DNA of 37,621 nucleotides from JBKQVT01 sp052139835 (GTDB taxonomy: Bacteria > Planctomycetota > Planctomycetia > Pirellulales > Thermoguttaceae): positions 1 to 37,621 of the forward strand of contig JBKQVT010000071.1 of NCBI GenBank assembly GCA_052139835.1, read 5' to 3'. The translations under genes and the position numbers were made by a program. Under the pieces are notes generated by a model that had not been told where the DNA came from, searched no databases, and saw only the letters and a list, made by a program, of their open reading frames with translations. Shown here piece after piece: positions 29,226 through 37,596 of this stretch. Numbering within the stretch: position 1 is the first letter of the stretch; each line of letters starts with the position of its first letter.

Positions 29226-31925
29226 ATGCGACGTACACGACTTCTTGCCTCCGTGCTCTGTTTGTTGTGGATTGGCCTGGCTTCCGCCGGGGCGGCCGAG
29301 AACCAAAAGGACAAGGCTGCGGCCGGTTCGTCGCGGCATGGCAAGGCGGCCAAGGTGTCGCACGGCGGAAGGGGCATCGCCCTCTTGGACGTGGGCGCGC
29401 TGTTGAAGGCCGATCCGGAGTTCAAGAAGGCAGAGGAGGAACTCAAGGCCGACATGGCGCGGGCCGAGATCGACCTGAAGAATGAGGGCGGGCGAGTGCA
29501 GGCCGAGGGCGCCGACGTGGCGAAACTGCCCGCCGACAGCCCGCAGCGGAGCGGGCGGCAATCGCAACTCAGCCGCCGCCTGGCCGACTTGCAGGTCCGC
29601 CTCCAGGGCCTTCGCGACCAGTTTTCCCAGCGGCAATCGAAGGTCTATTCCAAGTTTTTCCAGAAGATCCACGACGTGGTGGATGCCTATGCGAAGGCCC
29701 ATAAGTTGATCGTCGTCATCAACTTCAGCAGCAACGTGGACAATCCGACCAAGCCGACGGACGTGGCCCGCGAGGTGGGCCAGCCCGTCGTTTGGCACAC
29801 CGAGGGGATCGACATCACGCCGGCGATTGCCAAGTTGTTGGAGCAAGCCCGTGCGGAGGAGGCGAAGAAGGCGGGCAGCCCGCCGGCAGCCGTAGAGAAA
29901 CCCGCCGCGCCAGCGAAACCTGTGCCGCCGGTGTCGTCCGCACCTGTGTCGCCGGCGCCGTCCGCACCGGCGAAACCGTCGCCGTTCGCACCGGCCGCGC
30001 CCCCGAAAACCGCTCCGCCCGCGGCGCCGTCGGCCGCCCCGGCCGCGCCCCCGAAAACCTCCCCCCCTGCGGCCTCCAAGGGCGCCGCGAAGCACCCCGA
30101 GGACTTGTCCGACGATGACGACGAGGACGACTCCCCGGTAGCCGCGCCCCAGGCTGTCAAGCCGGTGGAAAAGAAGGCCGGCACGGCAAAGCTCGCGGAA
30201 AAGAAGGGGGAAAAGAAGGCGGAGAAGAAGGCCGCCGCGGCCAAGCCGGGCCAGAAGAAGGCGACCGTCGTCTGCTTCACGATCAAGGGCGACTACCCGG
30301 AAGGCCCGACGCAACCCGGCCTGTTCAGCGAAATACAGCCCTCGCTGGCCACGATCATCCAGCGGATGGACCAGGCGGCTGAGGACAAGAGCGTGGCCGC
30401 CGTCTTGCTCCGCATCGAGGATTTGGAGATGGGGGGCGGGAAGATCAACGAGCTGCGGGCCGCCGTGGGGCGGATCCGCAAGGCCGGCAAACCAGTCTAT
30501 GCCGAACTGGCCGATGCCGACACCGGCCAATACCTCTTGGCGGTGGCCTGCAATGAGATCTACATGCCCCCCTGCGGCATGCTCCTCGTGCCCGGCGTCC
30601 ACGCCGAGGTGACCTTCTACAAGGGGCTCTTGGACAAGCTAGGGCTGAAGTTCGACGCCCTGCGGATGGGCAAGTACAAGGCGGCCATGGAGCCGTTGAC
30701 CCGCTCCGACATGAGCCCGGCCTTTCGGGAGAACATGGAAGCCATCGTCGACGACAGCTATGAAGCCATGGTCGCGCTGATCGCGGCCGGCCGCGGTCTG
30801 AAGGATTACGCGGTAAAGACCTGGGTGGACCAGGGGCTGTTTTCCGCCTCGACCGCCTTGCAGGCCGGCCTGATCGACCGCGTCTGCTATGCCGACCAGT
30901 TCGAGGAGGGCCTGGCGAAGAAGCTCAAGGTGGACCGCATCGAGATGCTGACCAACTACAAGAAGAAACGCGTCGACACCGACTTCTCCGGGGTCAGCGG
31001 GCTAATGAAGCTGGTCGGGCTGTTCACCGGCACCAAGCCCGTCGAGAAACCCTCCGCCGAGAAACGCATCGCCATCGTCTACGCCGTGGGCGAGATCGTC
31101 CAGGGCAAGGCCTCCGGCGACATGTGGGGCAATGCCCCCCTGGGCTCGACGACCCTGATCGAGGCCCTCCACAAGGCCTCCGACGATCCCAAGGTGGTGG
31201 CGGTGGTGCTGCGGGTGGATAGCCCCGGCGGCTCGGCCACCGCCAGCGACCTGATCTGGCGGGAGACGGTCCGCTGCAAGAAGCCCCTGATCGCCAGCAT
31301 GGGCGACGTCGCCGGCAGCGGCGGCTACTACATCGCCATGTCCGCCCGCACGATCGTCGCCGAGCCGGGTACGATCACCGGCTCCATCGGCGTCATCGGC
31401 GGCAAGCTGGTGACGGGGGGGCTGTACGACAAGATCGGTCTGAATACCGAGATCATCAGCCGCGGCAAGAACAGCGGCGCGCTCTCTTCCACCCGGCCCT
31501 TCACCCCCGACGAACGCAAGGCCTGGACGGCGATGCTGGAAGAGACCTACGGCCAGTTCGTCAGCAAGGCGGCCGAGGGACGGAAGATGGACCGCAAGCG
31601 GGTGGAAGAGCTCGCCCAGGGGCGCATCTACACCGGCCGCATGGCCAAGAAACTCGGGCTGATCGACGAGGTCGGCACCCTCCAGGACGCCATCGCGCTG
31701 GCCAAGAAAGCGGCCGGCCTGAAGCCCGACGCGGAAGTCGAGCTGTTGATCCTGCCCCAGCCGAAGTCGGTCTTCGAGCAGCTCTTCGGCGACAATGCGG
31801 CCGCCTCCGACATGGATTCGCTCCTGCCGGACGTGTTCCACCTCGTCCGCCAGGCGAAGGTCTTGCGGCAGATGTTCCGCGAGAAGACCCTGCTGTGGAT
31901 GCCCTATCAGGTCCGCCTGCGGTGA
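29226..31925 (+). CDS. OmpH/Skp-SppA fusion, exported signal peptide peptidase
   Basis: The 899-residue protein starts with a signal peptide (cleavage near residue 24, AGAAE). Residues about 49-205 resemble OmpH/Skp periplasmic chaperones: IALLDVGALLKADPEFKKAEEEL, a long charged coiled coil, and a conserved end VVINFSSNVDNPTKPTD. A Pro/Ala-rich then Lys-rich linker follows (about 210-345). The rest is a two-repeat (67K-type) signal peptide peptidase A with K485 in GKYKAAMEP and S698 in DVAGSGGYYIA, the catalytic Lys-Ser pair of E. coli SppA (K209/S409), plus VDSPGGSA and PGTITGSIGV. It should digest cleaved signal peptides at or near the membrane. AAGGA lies 9 bases before ATG 29226. It converges on mqnD with 4 bases between stops. 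The chaperone fusion is unusual. Confidence 0.9.
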   Translation: MRRTRLLASVLCLLWIGLASAGAAENQKDKAAAGSSRHGKAAKVSHGGRGIALLDVGALLKADPEFKKAEEELKADMARAEIDLKNEGGRVQAEGADVAKLPADSPQRSGRQSQLSRRLADLQVRLQGLRDQFSQRQSKVYSKFFQKIHDVVDAYAKAHKLIVVINFSSNVDNPTKPTDVAREVGQPVVWHTEGIDITPAIAKLLEQARAEEAKKAGSPPAAVEKPAAPAKPVPPVSSAPVSPAPSAPAKPSPFAPAAPPKTAPPAAPSAAPAAPPKTSPPAASKGAAKHPEDLSDDDDEDDSPVAAPQAVKPVEKKAGTAKLAEKKGEKKAEKKAAAAKPGQKKATVVCFTIKGDYPEGPTQPGLFSEIQPSLATIIQRMDQAAEDKSVAAVLLRIEDLEMGGGKINELRAAVGRIRKAGKPVYAELADADTGQYLLAVACNEIYMPPCGMLLVPGVHAEVTFYKGLLDKLGLKFDALRMGKYKAAMEPLTRSDMSPAFRENMEAIVDDSYEAMVALIAAGRGLKDYAVKTWVDQGLFSASTALQAGLIDRVCYADQFEEGLAKKLKVDRIEMLTNYKKKRVDTDFSGVSGLMKLVGLFTGTKPVEKPSAEKRIAIVYAVGEIVQGKASGDMWGNAPLGSTTLIEALHKASDDPKVVAVVLRVDSPGGSATASDLIWRETVRCKKPLIASMGDVAGSGGYYIAMSARTIVAEPGTITGSIGVIGGKLVTGGLYDKIGLNTEIISRGKNSGALSSTRPFTPDERKAWTAMLEETYGQFVSKAAEGRKMDRKRVEELAQGRIYTGRMAKKLGLIDEVGTLQDAIALAKKAAGLKPDAEVELLILPQPKSVFEQLFGDNAAASDMDSLLPDVFHLVRQAKVLRQMFREKTLLWMPYQVRLR

Positions 31926-31929
31926 GGGC

Positions 31930-32790
31930 CTACTCGGCAAACTCGGGCACGACCAACTCGGGAATCACCCCGGCGGCGTAGCCGCGGGCCAGCAGTTGCG
32001 CGACCGCTTCCCGGCCCCGTGGACCGAAATCCAGCGTCCAGTCGTTGACGTACATGCCCACGAATTGGTCGGCCAGGCCGCGATCCAGGCCGCGGCCGAA
32101 CGTCAGGGCATATTCCAGGGCCTCCGGGCGGTGTTCGAGGCCGTAGACAATGCTCGCCCGCAGCAACCGTTGCACCGCGGCGATATTCTCGCGGCCGAGG
32201 TCGCGGCGGAGGACATTGCCCCCCAAAGGTAGCGGCAGGCCCGTCTCGTCGAACCACCATTGCCCCATGTCGGCCACCAGCACGAGTTGCTGCCGGGCAT
32301 AGGTGAGTTGGCCTTCGTGGATGACCAGTCCGGCGTCGATAGGCTGCCCCTGGAAGTTGCCGGCCGCCGCCGCGTCCAGGATTTGATCGAAGGGCACGAC
32401 GACATAAGGAAAATCCCTTCCCAGGCAGAGCCGCAGGGCCAGGTAGGCCGTGGTCAGCGTGCCCGGCACGGCAATCGTCGCCGCGGCCAGGTCCTCCAGG
32501 GCCAGCGGCCGGCGGGCCACCACCATCGGGCCGTAGCGGTCGCCCATGCTCGCCCCGCAGGTCGAGAGGACGTAGCGGGCGGTGAGGCGGGCGTAGGCAT
32601 GCAGGCTGACGGCGGTCAGTTCCAGTTCGCCGCTGAAGGCCCGGCGATTGAGCGTTTCGATGTCGGCCATCTCGTGCACGAAGCGGAAGGGCCCGGTCTG
32701 GATCTTACCCTGGGCCAGGGCGTAGAACATGAAGGCGTCGTCGGGATCGGGGCTATGGCCCACGCGGATGAGCAGGCGGTTGTCGGTCAT
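31930..32790 (-). CDS. mqnD: 1,4-dihydroxy-6-naphthoate synthase (futalosine pathway)
   Basis: The 286-residue protein is MqnD-like: GHSPDPDDAFMFYAL at residues 11-25 (the family opening, usually SPCPNDTF-FYAL), LTAVSLHAYARL, YGPMVVARRP, then DAGLVIHEGQLTY with H158 as the counterpart of the catalytic His, and LPLPLGGNVLRRDLG. MqnD releases 1,4-dihydroxy-6-naphthoate from cyclic dehypoxanthine futalosine in menaquinone synthesis. Close MqnA relatives share the fold; the HEG motif and length favour MqnD. The SPDPDD variant is noted. ATG 32790 is the first start and the frame-matching N-terminus; it abuts a G/C heptamer repeat with no ribosome site, and TACAAT lies about 85 bases upstream. No other mqn gene is in the window. 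Confidence 0.86.
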   Translation of the reverse strand: MTDNRLLIRVGHSPDPDDAFMFYALAQGKIQTGPFRFVHEMADIETLNRRAFSGELELTAVSLHAYARLTARYVLSTCGASMGDRYGPMVVARRPLALEDLAAATIAVPGTLTTAYLALRLCLGRDFPYVVVPFDQILDAAAAGNFQGQPIDAGLVIHEGQLTYARQQLVLVADMGQWWFDETGLPLPLGGNVLRRDLGRENIAAVQRLLRASIVYGLEHRPEALEYALTFGRGLDRGLADQFVGMYVNDWTLDFGPRGREAVAQLLARGYAAGVIPELVVPEFAE

Positions 32791-32842
32791 GGGGGCTGGG
32801 GACTAGGGGCTGGGGACTAGGGGCTGGGGGCTCGGGACTGGG
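32791..32842 (+). repeat. GGGGCTG/GGGACTA repeat abutting the mqnD start
   Basis: Alternating 7-bp units GGGGCTG and GGGACTA run right up to the ATG of mqnD. The G-rich strand is the plus strand, the template for mqnD, and has at least six GGG or GGGG runs at regular spacing, so a G-quadruplex is possible. Confidence 0.85.
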
Positions 32843-32874
32843 GGCACTCGGTGGACGCGGGGGGGCAGTCAGAT

Positions 32875-32902
32875 ATTGTAAGGTGCCAGGAGGCCGCGGC
32901 AA
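32875..32902 (-). promoter_or_regulatory. Putative mqnD promoter
   Basis: On the minus strand TTGCCG (32902-32897) and TACAAT (32880-32875) are 16 bases apart. The transcript would begin just before the C-rich repeat that precedes mqnD. Confidence 0.4.
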
Positions 32903-32989
32903 TGGCCCACTGGCCCCCACCACCTGTGGACCACTTGCCCCCTATTGCTTGGGGGGGGCGGGTTTTTTCTGATATTCCCTGCCAAACGC

Positions 32990-33018
32990 TTGACTTATTT
33001 GCAGAGTTATGGCATTTT
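32990..33018 (+). promoter_or_regulatory. Putative promoter of the PEP-CTERM gene
   Basis: TTGACT (32990-32995) with a weak CATTTT (33013-33018) 17 bases on, inside an AT-rich patch. No sigma-54 type GG-N10-GC pair was found. Confidence 0.3.
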
Positions 33019-33273
33019 AAGGGTACTTCTTAGTTCACGACGTAACCCCATATCGAGGCAGCGTCTGGTTCGGTCAAGGCCGCCGGCCCTCTGGGCATCG
33101 CAAGATGTTCGGGAGGGATTCTTCTTGCGGCTTTGGTTTCCCGCTTCGTAGTGCGACCGGCGGAGATCGCTCCGTGGTTGCGCGGCGTTTTGGGCGACAA
33201 GCACCGATGCACTGGATTTTGGGGAGTTTTGCAAGGGGATTCGCTAACAGCGACTTAAACTTTTGGGGGTAAG

Positions 33274-33972
33274 ATGATGATCCGCGGAATGTCGACCACA
33301 CTTCGCTTACGCACGTTGGTTCTCGCTGTCCTGGTCCTGGGGCTGGCCGCTCCGGTTTGGGCCAACACGGTTGAAGTGTTTCCCGCGTCGCCCATCCCAG
33401 CCACAACGACCGACTGGTTCAACTATCTGACGTTTCAGCAGTTCGACCCCAGCCTGGGAACGTTGACGGAGGTGCAACTGACCCTCAGCGGCAGTTTGAC
33501 CACGGACCTCAACATTGTCAACAGCGCGGAAAGTGCCTCGTCCGGCAATGCGAAAACCGAGCTCCAGATTTTCCTCCAGGACCCGGAGGCCGATCTTGCT
33601 CCTTATTCGCCTTTTCCGCAAATCGACGCCTTGTCGCCGGGGTATGTCTATTCCTTGGGCGCCGGCGACAGCATCGATTCGGAAACGCTGGGGAAGCCGA
33701 TCGCTTCCACCAACGACTACACGGCTCCGAGCGTTCTCAGCGACTTCACGGGGGGTGGCACCATCGCCTTGTCTGCGTCCACCTTCACGCAAACCGACGT
33801 GTCCAACACCGGTGGAAACACCTCGGCCAGCCAGATGACCGAGGCGTCCTTGACCGGGAATGTGACCTACACTTACACGCCGTTCCCAATCCCCGAGCCG
33901 TCCACGTTTGCCTTGTTGGCGGTCGGCGCCCTTGGGCTGGTGGGATACGGTTGGCGTCGTAGGGCGGTGTAG
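33274..33972 (+). CDS. PEP-CTERM sorted exported protein (choice-of-anchor E)
   Basis: The 232-residue protein has a signal peptide (LRTLVLAVLVLGLAAPVWA, cleavage near 30), a beta-rich body with TTDWFNYLTFQQFDPSLGTL, which fits the choice-of-anchor E domain, and a C-terminal PEP-CTERM signal: PEPSTFALLAVGALGLVGYG ending in WRRRAV. Such proteins are recognised by an exosortase, cut at PEP and passed to the surface or matrix, often with exopolysaccharide. No exosortase is in the window. ATG 33274 is preceded by GGGGG; a second ATG follows at once and an in-frame ATG at 33289 is possible. The stop lies 13 bases from the convergent fliS stop. Confidence 0.9.
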   Translation: MMIRGMSTTLRLRTLVLAVLVLGLAAPVWANTVEVFPASPIPATTTDWFNYLTFQQFDPSLGTLTEVQLTLSGSLTTDLNIVNSAESASSGNAKTELQIFLQDPEADLAPYSPFPQIDALSPGYVYSLGAGDSIDSETLGKPIASTNDYTAPSVLSDFTGGGTIALSASTFTQTDVSNTGGNTSASQMTEASLTGNVTYTYTPFPIPEPSTFALLAVGALGLVGYGWRRRAV

Positions 33973-33985
33973 GGCCGCGGGAGGC

Positions 33986-34492
33986 TCATGCCTCCAGCGA
34001 CAGGCCGCCGCTGGGAAACGGTTCCAGGCTCTCGACCGGGGCGGGGTTCGTCCGCCCTGCAGGGGCAGGAACGCGGTCCGCCGGATCGACGCGCTGCGGG
34101 GTAACCGTCTGCTGGCACACCCGCTGCCAGGTCTCGCGCTCGATTTCCAGTAGGCGGATCGCGTCGGCCAGTTTCGCTTCGTCGCGGCGGTAGCCGGCCT
34201 CGACCAGGCGGCGGAAGATGAAGGCGTAGACCGCCGCCACCCGGTCGGTCAGTTCCAAGTTGGGCTCCTGCTTGACGCCACGGAGCAGCTCGGCCAGGAC
34301 GGCCTGGGCGTGGAGCAGCGACTGGAGGGCCTGCTCGTCCCGGCCGGCGTGCCACTCTCGGCCGGCGCGCTGCGCCGAGCGAATGGCCGCCTCGATCAGC
34401 AGCAATTGCAGTCGCTGCGGCGCCGCGGTGAGCGCCTCCATGGTCAAGTAGTTTTCTCTGGCCGAGGGAGCCATCGACGATTCCTCGCTCAC
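33986..34492 (-). CDS. fliS: Flagellin export chaperone FliS
   Basis: The 168-residue protein has the FliS core: ENYLTMEALTAAPQRLQLLL (usual Y....V.TASP..L...LY), IRSAQRAGREWHAG, a helical middle and VAAVYAFIFRRLVEAG. FliS binds new flagellin and keeps it from polymerising in the cytoplasm before export. Most FliS have 120-140 residues; here a Pro/Ala-rich tail of about 40 residues is added. The GTG at 34492 is 2 bases after the fliD stop, which suggests coupling; the ATG at 34474 has GAGGA 7 bases before it and is an equally good start. It is the second gene of a fliD-fliS operon, a classic order. Confidence 0.88.
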   Translation of the reverse strand: MSEESSMAPSARENYLTMEALTAAPQRLQLLLIEAAIRSAQRAGREWHAGRDEQALQSLLHAQAVLAELLRGVKQEPNLELTDRVAAVYAFIFRRLVEAGYRRDEAKLADAIRLLEIERETWQRVCQQTVTPQRVDPADRVPAPAGRTNPAPVESLEPFPSGGLSLEA

Positions 34493-34494
34493 GG

Positions 34495-37437
34495 TTAGCT
34501 GTTTGAGGAATTGCTTGCCGATTCAGCGGCCTGGGCTTGGGCGGCGGCCTGGGAACTGATGATGTCGGCCAGGTTGCTGCCCAAGTCGCTGCCGTTGCTG
34601 GGCGCGAAGATGGCCGTCGACGAGCCGTCCGAATTGAGCATGGAGAACGTGTTGACGATGCTCATGTTGGTTTGCAGTTGGGAGATCGCCGATTCCATCT
34701 GGTAATAGCGGTTGTAGAGGTTATTCTGCTCGTTGCTGAGCATCGTATTCAACGAGTTGATCTGCTCGGTATTCTGCTGCATCATGTTCGACACCGCGCT
34801 GATGCGCGCCGACAGCAGGGAGTTGTTCGCTCCGGCGATCTGCGTCATCAGGTTATTCAACTGGACCGCGAACCCGTTGGTCGCCGGGGCCGCGGTGGTG
34901 CCGGTTTGGGTGAAGAACTGCTGGAGGGCCGCGGGGTTCGCGGCGTACGCGCTGCTCAGCGTCGAGCTGTTGAAGGCCAGCGAGCCGTCCGCGTTGACGC
35001 TCACGCCGAGTTGCGACAGCGAGCTGATCGAGCCCACGCCGGAGATCTGTCCGGTCATCAGGGTGGCGATTTGCGTGCCGAGTTCCGTGGCGGTCGGATC
35101 GCTGGCCAACACGGCGCCGCTGTTCGACGTGGTATTGTAGGCCGTGTCTTGCGTGAAAGTGGAGAGGAAGCTGTTGTAGTCGGTCACCATGGCCTGGACG
35201 GCCGCGATCAGGTCGGTGGGGTCGTTGGCCACCGTCAGCGAGACCGGCTGGCCCGTGGCGCTCTGCACCTGCACGGTGGCCCCCGGCAGCACGTTGGTGA
35301 AGTTGTTGCTGGAAGAGGAGACGACGATGCTGGAGGCGGAGTCGGCGGCATCGCCGAGGGCCAGCAGGGCGTCCTGTGGCTGAATGACCTGGGTCAGCGA
35401 CATGCCCGCGCCCATCCCCGAAGTGTCGACGACCAGGGTCCCCGCCTTGCCCGACTGATTGCTCGTCAACAGGAGCCGGTAGGGGTTGCTCGATCCGTCG
35501 TTGATGATCGAGGCGGTCACGCCGGCGTTGCGGCTGTTGATGTCCGATACCAGGGTCTGGAGGGAATCGCCGGCGGCTAGGTTGATGGTCTGCGTCGTGG
35601 TGCCGTTGATCGTGGTCCCGGTGCTCTGGACGTTGGAGCCGATCAGGCCCAAGTCGGCGGCCGTGGTCGAGCTGCCCGCGGCGACGGTCAGGGCGCCGCC
35701 GCCGCCGGCGGTGTCGGTCAGGAGGATGCCGTCGCCGGTGGCATTGATGCTCGCCGTAATGTCGAGGCCGGTCCCCACGCCGAGTTTGTTGATGGCGTTG
35801 ACGACGTCGCCGACGGTCTGCATGGAGCTTTTGACGGTGAGCGTGGCGCCCTGACCGGCAGAGTTGGTGAGCGTGAGCGTGCCGTCGGCGACGCCGGCCC
35901 CGCCGTTGAGATCGGCCAGCGGCGTGTTCATCGAGACGACTTGGAGGTGCAGGTCGCCGCTATTGACCGACGTGACCGCGCCGTCGACGGCGATCCCCAA
36001 GGCCGTGGCCGTCCCGGTCCCGTCGGCGTCGTCGGCCACGATCATGTCGCTCGTGGTGCTGCCGGTGGTGTCGACCAGTTCGATGCCGTTGCCGGCGGCG
36101 TTGATCTCCGCGGTGATGCCGAGCGGGTCGCCGTTGGCGTCTTTGGCCTGGTTGATGTCGTTGATGACCTGTTGGAGCGTCTGGGCCGAGGAGAGCTCGA
36201 CGGTGGCCGAGTTGCCGTTGCGATCGGTCAGGTCGAGGTTGCCCAGTTGCCCGAGGCCGTTGCCGCCGTTGAGGCTACTTAAGAGCACGCCCTGCAAGCC
36301 GCCGAGGATGTTCCGTCCGGTGATCGTGCCGCCGGCGCCCGTGACCGTGCTCTGGGAGGCCGTGGTGGCGAAACCGAGATCATACAGCGCGCTGGAGCCG
36401 TTCTGCGCGGTCAACGAGAACGTGCCGCCGCCGCTGGTCTTGTCGGTGACGACGATCTGGTTGGTGGCCGGATCGATCGAGGCCGAGAGTTCCTTCGGCG
36501 CGACGGCGTTGATTTGGGCGATGACCTGGCCCAAGGTGGTATCCGCCACTCCGCTGGTGCCGCCGGTCGGAATGGACCACAGGTCGATCGTGCCGGAGTC
36601 GCCGTTGGCCAGCGTGTAACTGATGTCGGGCAGCGCGGTGCTGGTGGAGACTCCCGAGCCGTTGTTCAGGGCGTCGAGGCTCAAGTTGCTGGAGAGGTAG
36701 TAAATGTCCCGGCCGTCGATCGTGAAGGAGTTGCCGGTGACTCCGGAACCAATGAGGCCGAGGGAGGCCGCCGTGGTGCCGCCGCCCACCTCCTGGACCG
36801 TGAGGTTTGATGTCCCCGCCGCGCTGCCGACCAGGTTGATGCCCGTGCCGGCGGTGTTGATCTGGGCGGTCACTTGGATGCCGGCAGCGTTGATGTCGTT
36901 GATCACGTCGCCGATGGTTTGGGCGGTCGACAGGTTGACCACCGCGCTGGCGCCGCTGCCATCGGTGATTTTGATTTCGCCCGGCACGAAGCCCGCCCCG
37001 CCGTTGAGGTTATCCAGACTGGCGGTCTGGTTCAGGCTGGCGCCGAAGCGGAAGGTGAACTGGCCGCCGCCCAGGGAGCTGGTCTGGCTCTGGAGGCCGC
37101 TGGTGAGCAACTGCTGGGCTTGGGCCGTCTGCAAGGGGGTGAACTGGTAGGTGCCCAGGGCCGGGGAGCCGGTGACCGCGGCCGTCAAGGCCGAGGAATT
37201 GCTGCTGGTGGCCGAGCTGGCCGTGTAGAGGGAGCTTTGCTGGAGGCTCTTGGCGGCATTTTGCACGCCCAGCAAATTGGCCATGAGGGTCTGATAGGCC
37301 GTTTGCTCGTTCTGGAGTTGCGTGTTCTGGTTATTCAGCGCCGTGACCGGCTGCTCGGAGACGGCCATCAGTTCGCTGACCAACTGGGAGATGTTCAACC
37401 CGGTAATAAGGCCAACGCCACTTTGCGTCTGCGACAT
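34495..37437 (-). CDS. fliD: Flagellar filament cap protein FliD (HAP2), enlarged
   Basis: FliD caps the growing flagellar filament and folds flagellin at its tip. The 980-residue protein has the FliD N-terminal part (GLITGLNISQLVSELM, then a coiled coil to about residue 70) and C-terminal part (AMVTDYNSFLSTFTQDTAYN, then a long helix ending in the last 130 residues). Between them are four tandem flagellin_IN-like units (about residues 140-640), each with an LNGG.G or LNNGSG turn, an I/LT.G core and AQT-DVI-IN helix. Usual FliD has 450-650 residues, so the cap domain is about twice normal size. Composition is rich in Ser, Thr, Ala and Asn, and there is no Cys, as in most exported flagellar proteins. 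The ATG at 37437 lies in a spacer whose far end holds repeats and a hairpin. Confidence 0.92.
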   Translation of the reverse strand: MSQTQSGVGLITGLNISQLVSELMAVSEQPVTALNNQNTQLQNEQTAYQTLMANLLGVQNAAKSLQQSSLYTASSATSSNSSALTAAVTGSPALGTYQFTPLQTAQAQQLLTSGLQSQTSSLGGGQFTFRFGASLNQTASLDNLNGGAGFVPGEIKITDGSGASAVVNLSTAQTIGDVINDINAAGIQVTAQINTAGTGINLVGSAAGTSNLTVQEVGGGTTAASLGLIGSGVTGNSFTIDGRDIYYLSSNLSLDALNNGSGVSTSTALPDISYTLANGDSGTIDLWSIPTGGTSGVADTTLGQVIAQINAVAPKELSASIDPATNQIVVTDKTSGGGTFSLTAQNGSSALYDLGFATTASQSTVTGAGGTITGRNILGGLQGVLLSSLNGGNGLGQLGNLDLTDRNGNSATVELSSAQTLQQVINDINQAKDANGDPLGITAEINAAGNGIELVDTTGSTTSDMIVADDADGTGTATALGIAVDGAVTSVNSGDLHLQVVSMNTPLADLNGGAGVADGTLTLTNSAGQGATLTVKSSMQTVGDVVNAINKLGVGTGLDITASINATGDGILLTDTAGGGGALTVAAGSSTTAADLGLIGSNVQSTGTTINGTTTQTINLAAGDSLQTLVSDINSRNAGVTASIINDGSSNPYRLLLTSNQSGKAGTLVVDTSGMGAGMSLTQVIQPQDALLALGDAADSASSIVVSSSSNNFTNVLPGATVQVQSATGQPVSLTVANDPTDLIAAVQAMVTDYNSFLSTFTQDTAYNTTSNSGAVLASDPTATELGTQIATLMTGQISGVGSISSLSQLGVSVNADGSLAFNSSTLSSAYAANPAALQQFFTQTGTTAAPATNGFAVQLNNLMTQIAGANNSLLSARISAVSNMMQQNTEQINSLNTMLSNEQNNLYNRYYQMESAISQLQTNMSIVNTFSMLNSDGSSTAIFAPSNGSDLGSNLADIISSQAAAQAQAAESASNSSNS

Positions 37438-37534
37438 AGATCACCCCTCCGCAAACGAGGAAGCCCGCTAAGGAGCCACATCCCCAGGGAATCGACAAAA
37501 CCAGGCGTTAAGGTTTAGCTAAACGCTACAGAAC

Positions 37535-37588
37535 GAAGGATGAAACTCTCCCCGTTCATCCTTGATCCTTCATCCCTCATCCTTGAAA
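37535..37588. repeat. Heptamer repeat tract upstream of fliD
   Basis: One GGATGAA unit (37537-37543) faces about five reverse-complement units (37560-37588 region, ATCCTTC/ATCCCTC) across about 15 bases. Confidence 0.8.
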
Positions 37589-37596
37589 ACAGGCCG

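Larger units (their letters stand above)
32843..33273. other. Intergenic region between mqnD and the PEP-CTERM gene
   Basis: No gene is supported. It holds divergent promoter candidates (32875-32902 minus, 32990-33018 plus), an AT-rich patch near 32960-33030 that stands out from the GC-rich surroundings, and a possible leader of about 250 bases for the PEP-CTERM gene. Short frames in it (60-75 residues) lack protein character. Confidence 0.5.

Noticed and set aside
33007..33234. 75-codon minus-strand frame before the PEP-CTERM gene
   Set aside because: Ser/Arg-rich without motif, overlaps the predicted leader and promoter of the PEP-CTERM gene.
33000..33273. Possible c-di-GMP or other riboswitch in the long leader of the PEP-CTERM gene
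   Set aside because: I could not match any riboswitch consensus by eye; a covariance-model search would decide.
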